Positions 1 through 10,793 of a stretch of 64,000 bases of DNA are shown one piece after another. The notes under the pieces were generated by a model, which did no database searches, was not told where the DNA came from, and saw only the letters and a program-made list of their open reading frames with translations. The translations under genes were made by a program, and so were the position numbers. The DNA lies in NCBI GenBank assembly GCA_030737875.1, contig CM060922.1:324355956-324419955 (forward strand). The letters are read 5' to 3'. Position 1 is the stretch's first letter, and each line of letters opens with the position of its first letter. Source of the DNA: Allium sativum (lineage: Eukaryota > Streptophyta > Magnoliopsida > Asparagales > Amaryllidaceae).

Positions 1-2707
1 GAAATCAAATGGCATTGATTTTGGAAGTTATGGAATGTATAGCTTGTGAATATATTAAAAATGGAAAAAATTGAATTGTTTTATATAAACATAAAGTGAT
101 TAGCAACAATTTTATAAATGGAATTTATAAATTGATTGAGAGTTATAAAGTAACTCGATTTGAATCTAAATTGATATTTTCAAATAAAAATCATATTGAG
201 TTGATAAACGAGCCTCGATTCCTTTTAAGGAATGATATTTTATTTGGAAGTGAATAACTATTTGAAAGCAAACGTTTTGCAAATGGGTATAGTTATAAGT
301 GAAATTTGAGTTAAACGGATATGATAGAATATTCCGAGTTTGGAATATTAATCGAATGTAGAATAATTAAAAGAGAGTTATTCATCGAAATTCGAATATA
401 TCGAATTCAGGAAAGTACGTTTTACTTTCCAATTTAATCAAGATTAATTTTTATTTATCTATTAATTAAGATATTTATTTATTTAAATTTAATGAATAAA
501 AGATATATTTTAGAAATTTAATATTTTGGAAATAGGGATTATAACGCTATCGTCATAATCAATGTTTTTCGTAAAAGAAGTGGATTCTTAAATTGAATCC
601 GAGAGTTGTGTAAGCAATGTTTTTATTGGAAATTGAAGTTGTGAGCTTTGACTATTTTGAAGTTGAGAATGTTGTTTAGTTAAGGTCTGAGAGGTAATTA
701 TACCCCAACTTGATTGACTTCGTGATTGACGGAGGAATAGTTAAGGTTCGGTAGTGAAGATTGGTTAGTAATACGTTTAGTTAATGAATGATTATTGGTT
801 TGAGTTATAATAACGATGTTTTTATTACATCAGTTTAATTTAAATGATTTTGAAACGTTTCCCAAATAAAATGAAAGATGAGCATAGAAAATGAAATGAA
901 TTGGCAAATAAGGAATTAAGAAATGGAATATGGAAATGTTTCCCGATATTAATAATGTATATTTCCTGAGTATAGAAAATAAGGATTCATGAATATATGG
1001 AAATATTTTTCGAAAGTGTGATAAGAGGTATTTTCTGGAATATAGAAAATAAAGAGTTTATAATATTAGAAATGATTTCCAAGAATCGGAATAGACTAAC
1101 GAATTATGAGAAATATCTGGAAAGATATGGGAAGTTGGGAAATTAATAAGTAATTAATTTAAAAAGGGCCTAGTGTTGTTTGATGGATGATCGGTAAAAT
1201 TTCCATTTGAAAATAGGATCGTTGATTATATGGATGTTCCATTGGTAGTTAAATAAATGACTATCAAAGTTTTGGTTTACTTTATACCTCTGTTGTCAAT
1301 ACGGAGAGACCAAGATCAGGTTATTTTCTGAAAAAACACTCTGTATGGGCATAAGCATTATGAATTAACTTATGTGGAAGATGAAGTAAAATGCAAGGGT
1401 TGTTATGTTAATCCTAGGTAGAAATTGCCTAAGATGGATTAATAGAATGGTGCCTTCTGTTTGTCCAGTCCCAGGACAACGTATATGGAAGAATGTTTAA
1501 CAGTATTTCTAGATGGTCACGTACATTGATTTCTTCAAATATACCAAGTTTGGTGGCGAAGAAGGAAACTTATCTAGGCTTAACACTCAGAGTGTATTTG
1601 TAGACGTCAATTAGTGATTTGACGGATTGGACGATGTGGCATTCAAAGTAAATGATGCCAAGAGTTCTGAAAGATAATCGTGACCTCAAACCTCATCAAC
1701 CGGGAATAACAAAAAAGGGCAGGCAGCATGGCCAAGTGGGCCATTCCCATTAGTGGTATTATCACCTGATCTAGAGAAAATTCATTTGCTTCTTATTCTA
1801 TTCGCTGTTGTATGCTTTCGGTAAGAGTTGCTGATCACAACACTTGGTGATAATATGCACGGTACACTCAAGTTAAATGAGTGACTAGTCATGTGTGGTC
1901 GGGTTGCAAGATGTTCTTGTTGAACCCAGTGTATTCCTCTCTAGAGATACACTATCGAAAGGTGGTCACGTACCTTGTCATAGTTGGAAATCCATTCTCC
2001 AATAAGCGCCCTGAAGTTTTTGATTTTATATTACATATAGAGTGTGAGATGCAAGCGTTCCGCTAGATTTCTATTTATTTGATTTAGACACTATTATAAT
2101 ATCACTGGATTTGGTATCAAAAATATTTTTGGTTATCATAAGGTAAAAACCATCCATGTTTATGTATGGATCGGTCTTACGGTTATCATTTCTTTCAAAA
2201 AGTTTTTTTTTTGAAAGCTAAACAAATGATTGGAGTTTACTACACCAGTCCCATGACTGACCCACAGCTTATTTTGTTTTGTTTTACCCTAAACTCTTAG
2301 GTGCCCAAATTTGTACGGGCAATCAAGTAGTTAGGCTTGCTTTCAGATACACTTGGAGGAGCTTAAAGCAGTAGTCTTCATCAGTTAACTACTGACTATC
2401 ATATTTTTTTCGCTATGTACTATGTTGTATATGGAAATAGGTGTTTATAACTATTCCAGAAAATAGCGGTTGTGCTCTGATGATGGTTTTTATATATAGT
2501 TACCAAATTTGTATTTCAAAAGTTATGTTATATAATATATTTTATGTGTTTTTCTGTGATATTGTGTTCTTCGCTTTCTTCTATTCTAATATTTCTTTCT
2601 TCTCCTCACCCTCTTTCTATTAATGATCTACCAATTTCTGATGCTTGGTTAGTCGACGTGGTGTTTTGTGTCGATGAACAAGATTGGGAATAGGTTGGTT
2701 CATTATA
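1..2707 (+). mobile_element. LARD-like LTR D, 3' portion (5' LTR of a plus-strand element)
   Basis: This is a long AT-rich LTR cut off by the left window edge. Read in reverse complement, many blocks match LTRs A and B further right. Examples are the block near 680-720 (GGTCTGAGAGGTA, then CCCCAACTTGATTG), the Chp-like run around 1310-1500 and the stretch at 1860-2000. It ends CATTATA at 2707, against CATTACA in relatives, and is followed one base later by a primer-binding site. That fixes it as a 5' LTR read on the plus strand. A conserved small hairpin (CAGTC-CCAT-GACTG) lies at 2246-2259. No coding capacity is visible; the short open frames are not conserved. Family and orientation are fairly sure, the left limit is unknown. 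Confidence 0.75.
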
Positions 2708-2708
2708 G

Positions 2709-2720
2709 TGGTATCAGAGC
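2709..2720 (+). other. Primer-binding site, initiator tRNA-Met type
   Basis: The sequence is TGGTATCAGAGC, the standard plant PBS complementary to the 3' end of initiator tRNA-Met. It lies one base after the LTR end and primes minus-strand DNA synthesis in the family. Confidence 0.85.
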
Positions 2721-3655
2721 TGAAGTTTGAGTAGTAGCCTTGGCTCTGTGGCGTAACTCAGTAGAGATGGGGTTAGTAATACCCTACATTGAGTTTGAGT
2801 GTGTGTATATGTGAGAGCGTATTTGTAGAGTTGACATAAAATTGTTATACATTGTGTTGACTGGTTTGTTGAGTGGTTTTTGAATTCTGGTCGATATGGA
2901 ATATACAACTATATTGATAGGTGTTTCTAAACTCTCGAACAAAGCAATTCAATATAGCATTTTTTTAAGAGGGGCAAATGAATTATTTTTTCCCAAAAAC
3001 TATTTTTGATATAAAAGGGAATAATTTTCTGAAATTATTGATTTGGTTTGGTTGTTATTATAATCAAATGGGATTTTAATATTTGAATGGTTATATAAAA
3101 CCAAATTGAATTTTTATAAGAATGGAATATACAAAAAAGTTGAATTACAACTGGATTCAGACCAGAATTTGGAATTAAAATCTCGGAAGTTTAGAAATAT
3201 TTTCTAAAGTATTTTCAAAAGTGATATAACATTATTTGAATGATTTTTGAATAAGAATGATTTTAATGGATTTTGAAAGTGATTAAGCAATGAAATCACT
3301 TCAGTGGCGAGAAAATAATTCTGAGAATGGATCGCAACATTATCAGTATTAATTTTCAAATTTCTAGGTGACGGATTGCTGCCATAATAATTCGTTAATG
3401 GAAAATTTGTTTGAACTGAACAAGATGTTTTAAAACAAATTCAAATGTTTGAATGTGTAGACGATTATAAATATATATATGTATAACTATATGGTTCCGA
3501 ACAGATTTGGAAATAAAAGCCAGGAATTTGAATTCTGAATTTTTATTTAACATGTGTAAGTTAAATGAACTGGAATGGTATAAGCAAATGGAATAGATTA
3601 AAAATTTAGCTTAAGTTAAGTTAAATAGAATTATATTGGATTGGAAATTTAATTT
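2721..3655 (+). mobile_element. Internal region of LARD-like element D (partial)
   Basis: This noncoding internal sequence is homologous, in reverse complement, to the PBS-proximal part of element A (about 59800-60540). Shared blocks include GGCTCTGTGGCGTAACTC near 2743 and TAGTAATACCCTA near 2776, and a motif near 3360 that matches the block at about 59840. No gag or pol domain is visible. It stops abruptly at 3656, where a minus-strand LTR of the same superfamily begins. Confidence 0.65.
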
Positions 3656-5156
3656 TGGAACGAATCGACATTTTCCCGATCCTGATTATCAATACCATAT
3701 CAACTAACCAAACACCAGAAATTACCGGATCTTTAATAGAAAGAAGTTAAAGGGTGAGAAATATAAAGAAAGCAATATTAGAATAGAAGAATAACATAAA
3801 ACAACAACATATAATCTCACATCGCTGCGAAATAAAATATAATATATATGACAATCTTTGAAATACAGAATTTTACTTACATATATTATCAGTTATTAAT
3901 TCAATTACTACTCCATTTCTATTATTAATTTCCAATTTCATTAGGAATAAATTATTTTATAAAATTCGATGATATCGAATTCTAATTATAATCAGTTGGA
4001 TTTTCTCAGTTCAGTTTATATCCTGAATTCCAGAGTATAATCAGTCGTTTTTTAACATGGTTTCTAATTCACTTTTAAGTTCACACTTGAATTTAAACTT
4101 CTAAATTATCTAATGATAATTTATTTCACTTGATTTATACACATCGTTTATAAATTCAACTTCCTTGTTTTATCTATTAAAACAAGTTTCATTTCAATAT
4201 CTATTTGAAACTCAATTCATTTTATATTCCGAAATCTGAAATAAAAACCATCATTCCCTTTTCGAAATGATTTCAATTTCTATTTTTAAATCCATACTTG
4301 AATTTAAAATATCAAATTATTTCTTGATAATTAATTCACTGCGTTTATAAACATCATTTATAAATTTACTTGTTTTATATATATTCAAACAAGTTCCATT
4401 TCAAACCAAAATCTTATTTTGGAATATTCTATTTATTACAACTTATCTATATATAACATATAATCTATTTTAATATTTAATTCTAAATCTTAGTTTCTTA
4501 TTAATAAAATTCCAATATCATTTCTAGATATAATTTATTTTATAATTTCGGCATAATCTAATTAAATTATACAATTAAATTAACATTCCGAACATCGGAA
4601 TAACTTTCATTGTTTTCTGTTTAAAACGATTCCTAATTATCATTTTAGATTCATAATTGAATTTACTCTTTAATTATCCAATGATAATTATCCATTTTAT
4701 TTATAAATACTGTTTACAAATTCACCTCAATTACCCGCATTATCCAATGAAAATAATTCCATTTAATTTGTAAACACCGTTTATAAATTCATCATGTGTT
4801 TTTATTATTCAAAACAAGTTAATATTTTTATAGCCCATTTGAAATTCAAATTCTATTTTTAGAAAAATAGATTTCCCTTTTTTATCTTAAAATCCCTTTT
4901 ATGATATTTTTATAAACCAACATTTAGGCCCAGTGATATTTAAACATCTAAACACCGAATTATCAATCACAGGTTTCCTAACACATCATATATGATAATA
5001 AATATATGAAAACAAACAAATAATAAATTTTTGAGGAATCCATTTGGATCCCTCCAACCTATTTTCCTTTGTCCATAGATGTTAGCCAACATAAATGATA
5101 CCCATCTTGCTTATCGCAGTACAGAAGGTCATCTACTATAATATATTGTGGGGCGC
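3656..5156 (-). mobile_element. LARD-like LTR C, piece 1 of 3
   Basis: A degenerate LTR start (TGGAACGA...) is followed by the family block that matches the first 200 bases of LTRs A and B, including the AGAATAGAAGAA run and AATCTCAC. The sequence is then AT-rich until a block at about 5029-5090 that matches 47490-47530 (GAGGAATCC...GGAT...CCTCCAACCT). Element 1 interrupts it at 5157. Joined with 17001-17565 and 28264-29511 it gives an LTR of about 3.3 kb. No 5-bp duplication is found at its outer ends, so it may not be a simple insertion. Confidence 0.6.
5152..5156. repeat. Target-site duplication of element 1, left copy
   Basis: GGCGC abuts the left LTR end and is repeated exactly at 16996-17000. 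The duplication is 5 bp, as usual for Ty3/gypsy integrase. Confidence 0.9.
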
Positions 5157-6326
5157 TGAAACACCCCACCTCCGTTAGGGTCACTCTCAAAGGGAATGCC
5201 CTAATTTTGGTGGAGGTTTTTAAGTATAAGTCACGGATATACAAGACAGATATAAGAACACATATTTTTGAACAGCAGAAACCAACAACAACTTTTATTT
5301 CATTAAAATACGTGTTACACAAGCCGTGGCATAATTGTCTTACAATACTTCCAAAAACATAACATCTTCATAACTGTCTTGATTACATTATTTAAAGAAG
5401 CATAGAGAAAACATAAATAAACTGCAAAAGTCCCATAATTGATGTCCAAATCCATAGTCCAAAACGGAAAAGATCTAACCAATACATTCATTCTCTTCAA
5501 GCTGGATGTGAAAACTGGTCAAGCTGCGGTATTCCCTCCCTGTGGACCTGGGGGGGGGGGGGGGAACGAAAGAAAAGAAGGCGAAAGAAAAGAAGGCGAA
5601 AGAAAAGTAGAGTCAGACATAAAGCCTGAGTAAGTCTAGGACTATTCAGTCTATGAATAAAGAACTGGGTATGATAAGTATAAACTGGAAATGGGAAAGC
5701 ATTATAAACTAAGTTAAGTGGTCTAGGGTCGAATACTATCGTACCCCATATTAATCTCTGTACCCATATAAACTAGTTCCCAACAGGCACCCCATTATCA
5801 GGGTGAAGTGATCCTTTTTCTGATGATCGGCTCCTACTCGCATAGTTACATGTTTCGTATGGCCCCCGATGTTGTAGTTACCTATGCTGGTCCCACCATG
5901 GGGTGTATCAAGTCCCATGTTGGCGGCCCGACACAATCCTAGAATACACAGGTATGCTACTGGTGCCCAGTGCCTTATTTTTCTACGCCGGAGTGTGTGC
6001 ACGCCCGCACCCCGTTAGAACCTACACTGCTACACCACCGCCGTCGATTTGACCTCTTACAATCAGCCCAGTAATCGTGCCCCACCCTGCCTAGTTCAGG
6101 GTATCCTGATACACCTTGTAGGGTTACTGCTGAAAAGGGTCCCCCGCTACTAGGTTTTCTATTTCTAGCCAACATGCTAAGTTGGTTAAGTGTTTTATAA
6201 ACCTAACCCCCAATCAGTCTGTTTAGTTTAGCATGTTCCATTTTGATTAAGTATTAATATAATTTACTTAATCCTATCAATCCTGACTCAGCCTTAATTG
6301 TCTTATTAAAGCCTTGACCTCTCACA

Positions 6327-6508
6327 TTAGACAGGTATTGTTGTGGCTACCTGTTTTCGGTTGCGTCCGGGCAGTCTTACGCCACAACTCAGTCTAACCT
6401 TGGGTCCTTATTGGGCTCCGTGTTTAACCACCCACATTGGATAGGTATTGTTGTGACTACTGGACAGCCGGGCGGTTCCGGGCAGGTTTACATCACAACT
6501 CAATCCAA
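6327..6508 (-). other. Tandem pair of conserved stem-loops in LTR of element 1
   Basis: Copy 1 (6327-6397) pairs TTAGAC with GTCTAA and GTTGTGGC (6340-6347) with GCCACAAC (6381-6388). Copy 2 (6437-6508) pairs TTGGAT with ATCCAA and GTTGTGA with TCACAAC. The two copies lie 110 bp apart. Stem bases differ but pairing is kept. Both are inside the predicted transcript, well downstream of the TATA box. The function is unknown; a packaging, dimerisation or translation role is only a guess. Confidence 0.7.
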
Positions 6509-6904
6509 CCTCGGGTTAAACACATCGTATTTTCTACATTTACATATTTTGTCTCTTTTCTTTTTATATGTAAATATTTGCGGCCCATTATTCAAATTTA
6601 CCTTTATTGATTAGAATTCATTTATGCCACTTAATTTCTTTTCAAGGTTGTTGGCATGCGTCAAACATGCCAACACATATGTTCTATATTTTAGCCCAAA
6701 CGTCATTACCCCCATTTTACATGTTCGCTCCAATGTAAGATGTGTTGGGTTTAATACTTAAACCCAATTTAGCCAATTGAAAAGGGGAGGCTTATAACAT
6801 GGTGTTTATAAGTTAACATGAAAAAAGGGAGTGTGAACGCATGAACTTGCAACGAACGATTCAGTTAACATAAAGTAGGCACATGTGAACTTGCAATTGT
6901 AACA

Positions 6905-7183
6905 TCATATAATCATGGCATAACATGAATCATTTTATTCATATAATCATGGCATAAACAATACTTAAACATGAATCATTCTATTCATATGATTATGGCA
7001 TAGACAATACTTAAACATGAATTATTCATATGATTATGGCATAAACAATACTTAAACATGAATCGTTCTATCCATAGAATTATAGCATAAACATACCTAA
7101 ACTTAAATCATGGTTCTTAATCTATCTATATAAACTTGCAAGTGGAATGTAATTCTAATGTAATTCTAATGTAATTCTAATGT
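6905..7183. repeat. Short tandem repeats in 3' LTR of element 1
   Basis: About four imperfect units of roughly 48 bp (ATCATGGCATAAACAATAC and flanks) run from 6905 to 7090. Three copies of an 11-bp unit AATGTAATTCT follow at 7146-7178. The other LTR has only one full copy of the 11-bp unit, so slippage occurred after insertion. Confidence 0.75.
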
Positions 7184-7970
7184 AACTTATGTGTCATATA
7201 TATTATCATATGATTATGCTAACAACATAAGCCTAAAAACATTTTTTTCAATTAGGCATAACAACAAACATAGTTTAGTCATGTTCATAAAATTAATACA
7301 AGTTCACAATGATGCTTGTTTTTGTCACTATCACAATAGCATGATTTTTATACTTGAACCATGATGCCAATTCCAACATATATGAATCATAATACTCAAA
7401 TGGATCCCATTACACTAAAGATGACCATAAAATTATACATCATGTTGGCATAACAGTAAATCATATATTTGTATGAATCTCAAATAAACTATTACAACAT
7501 ATAGTTATTACTTTCAACATGAATCATATACTTGCAATTACCAAATGGGTGTTGTAAATAACTACCACAAACACGTAGTTTTCAATATGAATCATATGCT
7601 TGCGAATATCAAATCGTATACTACAACATTCCCAAATCGTTTATAATCAAAGCAACATACAAATATAGATTATTATCGCCACAATTCCATTTCATACTTT
7701 ACACAAATCAACACAATTATTTAATTCACATCGGAATAGCACTCTACTTACAACGTATGACGAATCTTCAATTTAGGAATCTGAATTCTGAAATTGGAGA
7801 TGCTATCCTTTGTTGTAGGCGTTGCTTTGATTTGATTAACGTTGCTTTAAGCTTTCAAATTATCTCCTAATCGTCTCCCAATTTCTGGCGGCTATTCCTA
7901 GTCTCTCCTCAGCAGCATGACGGTCTCATCTCCATTTTAGTTTGTGTGAATTAGGGTTAGTCTTAGGTCC

Positions 7971-7979
7971 TTTTTATAG
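7971..7979 (-). promoter_or_regulatory. TATA box in 3' LTR of element 1
   Basis: CTATAAAAA on the minus strand is a strong plant TATA box, about 545 bp into U3. The same site is at 16419 in the 5' LTR and has counterparts in elements 2 and 3. Confidence 0.7.
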
Positions 7980-8158
7980 AGTTTGTGAGTTGATTTAGAC
8001 CGTCGATGAAGCTTGGTTTAATAATAGCCGTTCGTTCAAAGGAGAGACCAACCAGGAGCTGACACCTAGCCCCAGTGACAAGGCAAGGCTCAGAAAATCG
8101 ACCAAACACAGACCAGGCCAGCCAGGGTGGGCTGGGTTAGACCTAGCTCAGGGGCCAG

Positions 8159-8261
8159 GTCGACTCCCCAGTCGACCCCCAGGTCGACTCTAGAGTCGAC
8201 CTGCCTGGGGCAGGTCGACCCCTAGGTCGACTCACAGGTCGACCTGGCCTGGCAGGTCGAC
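8159..8261. promoter_or_regulatory. GTCGAC palindrome array (8 sites) in U3
   Basis: Eight GTCGAC hexamers occur in 103 bp, several exactly 12 bp apart (8171, 8183, 8195), mostly as AGGTCGACC. They lie 180-282 bp upstream of the TATA box. The position and their recurrence in other families suggest an enhancer-like array; the binding factor is unknown. Confidence 0.65.
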
Positions 8262-8523
8262 CTGGTGGGTTGGGCGGGAACTTTTCCTGCCTACTCTGAT
8301 TGGGCTGAAATTCAAATCTGTTTTCGAAATTTGAATTTTCAGAAATTTCATCGGGCCATAATTTGGTCATACAGGCCCCGTTTTTCGAAAACTCGGACTC
8401 TATTTCGCGTATTTTTCCGAGACGAACGCAATGGCATATCCTGTTTCCCTTAATACTTTGATTTGAAATTTATTATACTTTAATTTGTGAATTTCACTGT
8501 TATAAAATGCACGGGGTGTTACA

Positions 8524-8558
8524 TTCTCCCCCACTTAAAAGGATTTCGTCCCAAAATC
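8524..8558 (-). other. Polypurine tract and adjacent hairpin, element 1
   Basis: On the minus strand a purine run (AAGTGGGGGAGAA) ends at the LTR boundary and would prime plus-strand DNA synthesis. Next to it is a degenerate hairpin (GATTT 8542-8546, AAATC 8554-8558), which is perfect in elements 2 and 3. Confidence 0.8.
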
Positions 8559-9090
8559 TTCAAGTTCTGGAAGAATGTACATCCTAACGTCCAAACACCC
8601 ATCTACTCATCCATCAAACACGAGCATCCATTGTCCTTAAAAGACTTCTAATGCTTCATGATAATATGCGAAGTGTGTGTGTACATGTACTTATCTAATG
8701 CAAAATCAGGCGGTCTACTGATTCAGTTGACCTCCTTAATGCGAATTATGTAAGTGCCATGAATCCATTATGTATTCAAATCCTCTTATTCATGATTCTA
8801 CATGAGTTCACAATCATTCATACACATGCAACATCCATATGACAACACATTAAAGTTCAACCATATACGAATGCAAACATATATGCATATGCAATATGAA
8901 GTGATTGAGCCGATCTAAAACCTAGATTGTGTGTGTATATATGCAACCACGAGCAACCACTAGCAATCACTTGCAACTGCTTGCAATCATCATCCATAAC
9001 ATGTTTCAATTACATGTTTTCATCCAAAAGGTTTCTACCTAAAAGATAGGGTCGAGGAGATATACCTAAAAAGATAGATAAAAGCACAAC
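8559..9090 (-). other. 3' noncoding region of element 1
   Basis: This lies between the end of pol and the polypurine tract. It matches 21977-22440 in element 2 and 42074-42560 in element 3. Shared blocks are CTCCTTAATGCGAATTATG, repeated GCAACCAC near 8945-8985 and a pair of ACATGT palindromes near 9000-9020. No protein is visible. Retention in gutted elements suggests a cis role. Confidence 0.6.
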
Positions 9091-9417
9091 TTAAGAAAAG
9101 ATCAAAGATGTACCCTCGAAAAGAAAAGGGTAGGCCGCGCGTATCCTAGCTTCAGTTTCCCAGGTTGCATCTCCCTCAGCGTCGCTCCACTGCACTTTGA
9201 CGAGCTTGACTTCGCGGTTGCGTAGTTTCTTAACTTCCGTCCCTAATATGCGGGTTGGAACTTTCCTTACGGTTGCTTCGCGTTCCACTTCAGCTTCTTC
9301 TAGGATATTTGGCTCTACCAATTCAGCTGACTCATGTAGACATTTTCGGAGATGTGAAACATGAAAGACGTTGTGAACTCCGACCAATTTTTCGGGTAGC
9401 TCTAATCTATAGGCCAT
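9091..9417 (-). pseudogene. pol: Chromodomain and end of integrase C-terminus (pol, element 1)
   Basis: The first 30 or so residues hold the integrase tail motif VFHVSHLRKC. A chromodomain follows, with the aromatic and acidic pattern VKVQWSD...ATWE and an end in AYPFLF. In Tekay chromoviruses this module is thought to steer integration to heterochromatin through modified histones. The frame is shifted by one base against the integrase core near 9420, so it cannot be translated as part of pol. It has no start of its own. The domain is otherwise complete and ends at a stop just before the 3' noncoding region. Confidence 0.85.
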
Positions 9418-10157
9418 TTTCCCATTTTCTCGATGATAGGGAATGGCCCTACGAACCTTGGTGCTAGCTTTCCTGTGGTTCCAAAACGAACAACGTTCCT
9501 TAGCGGAGATACCTTAAGAAAAACTCTGTCCCCAACCTTAAATTCAAGGTCGGTCCTCCTCTTGTCGGCGTATGACTTTTGTCTGTCTTGGGTCGTCTTC
9601 ATCCTTCTTCGTATTAAGTCTACTTTTTCTGAAGTCTCTCGGATCATATCTGGTCCAAGTATGAGCTTATCAGTAGACTCCCACCAACAAGTGGGTGATC
9701 GGCACGGTCTTCCATATAAAGCTTCGAAGGGTGCCATTCCGATGGTTGCTTGATAGCTGTTGTTGTAGGCAAATTCCAACAAAGGAAGATGGTCTTCCCA
9801 TGTCCCTCCGAAGTCAAGGACGCATAGTCTTAGAAGGTCCTCCAAAACTCTGTTCACTCTTTCTGTTTGGCCGTCGGTTTGGGGATGATAGGCTGTGCTC
9901 AAGCATAATTGTGTGCCTACCGCTTCTTGCAGACTCCGCCAAAACTCACTTGTGAAGATAGGGTCTCGGTCACTAACAATGCTGGATGGTATTCCATGGA
10001 GTCGAACAATTTCCTTGAGGTAAAGAGATGCTAGAGATGAGGCAGTTCTTTTACTTTTGATAGGTAAAAAGTGGGCGCTTTTAGTAAGCCTATCCACTAT
10101 TACCCAAATGCTAGTGTTGCCTCTCCTAGACCTAGGCAGCCCATCAATGAAGTCCAT
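9402..10157 (-). pseudogene. pol: Integrase catalytic core (pol, element 1)
   Basis: This frame of 251 residues is a Ty3/gypsy integrase core. The DD35E residues are visible: Asp in [10 protein letters not shown], Asp in SDRDPIF and Glu in TERVNRVLE. The GPF/Y-type C-terminal segment ([14 protein letters not shown], then FVGPFPII) follows. The enzyme would join LTR ends to chromosomal DNA in the nucleus, leaving the 5-bp duplication seen here. A TAG stop at 10179-10181 cuts it from the upstream zinc finger, and a one-base shift near 9420 cuts off the chromodomain. All catalytic residues are present, so inactivation is by frame breaks only. Confidence 0.9.
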
Positions 10158-10178
10158 TGAGATGCTATCCCACTTCCA

Positions 10179-10793
10179 CTACGGGACCTCTAGAGGATGT
10201 AGCAGACCGCCAGGCTTTTTCTGTTCCGCCTTAACTTGTTGGCACACCATACACTTAGAAATGAAATCTGCCACGTCCTTTTTCATGTCGTTCCAAAAGA
10301 AAGTTCTTTTTATGTCCTTGTACATTTTATCTCCGCCTGGGTGTATCGTCATCTGGGAGTGATGTGCTTCCTCGAGAGCCTTCTTTACTAAATCCCTTGT
10401 TTGTGGGACGCATAGTCTTCCATCTCGCCTTAGCCAACCCTTATCATCAATGGAGTATCTGTTGAGGTGACTCGAAGTCTCACCCCTAATTAGCCTATCT
10501 ATCGTTTCCACAAGCTGAGGGTCTTCGTGTTGTGCTGTCCCTATTGAGTCCACTAAAGTCGGGCGTACTTCGAGAGATGCTAGCAAGCCTGGTACAAAAT
10601 CGGAGGAGGGCCTAAAGTCAAAGATGGCTATAAACTCTAGGCTTTGTCTTTCAACAAACAACGGGCTTAGAGTTAGTTTCTTTCGGCTCAACGCGTCTGC
10701 CACTACGTTGCCTTTGCTCGGAGTGTAGGAGATCTCGAAATCGTACGAGGCAAGAAACTCCATCCATCTCTGTTGCCTCAAGTTAAGATCTTT
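10179..10793 (-). pseudogene. pol: RNase H tail and integrase zinc-finger (pol, element 1)
   Basis: The segment opens with the end of RNase H (LRQQRWMEFL, then VADALSRK, which carries the last acidic residue). After a linker comes the integrase HHCC zinc finger: paired His in HHSQMTIHPGG, and CMVC about 30 residues later. It is open between TAG stops at 10794-10796 upstream and 10179-10181 downstream, in one frame with both neighbours. The family makes this as one polyprotein later cut by protease. Confidence 0.88.

Larger units (their letters stand above)
5157..8523 (-). repeat. 3' LTR of element 1
   Basis: It runs from TGAAACACCCC to GGGGTGTTACA on the plus strand. Because the element reads minus, U3 is at the high-coordinate end. 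In transcription order it holds a conserved U3 block (8391-8435, with CGGACTCTATTTCGCG), the GTCGAC array, a TATA box, a set of 48-bp repeats, the paired stem-loops and a G-run (5550-5563). Compared with the other LTR it has more 11-bp repeats, fewer GTCGAC units and a longer G-run. Confidence 0.93.

Noticed and set aside
1881..2066. Short open frame in LTR D
   Set aside because: It lies in a conserved LTR block but is not open in the same frame in LTRs A and B.
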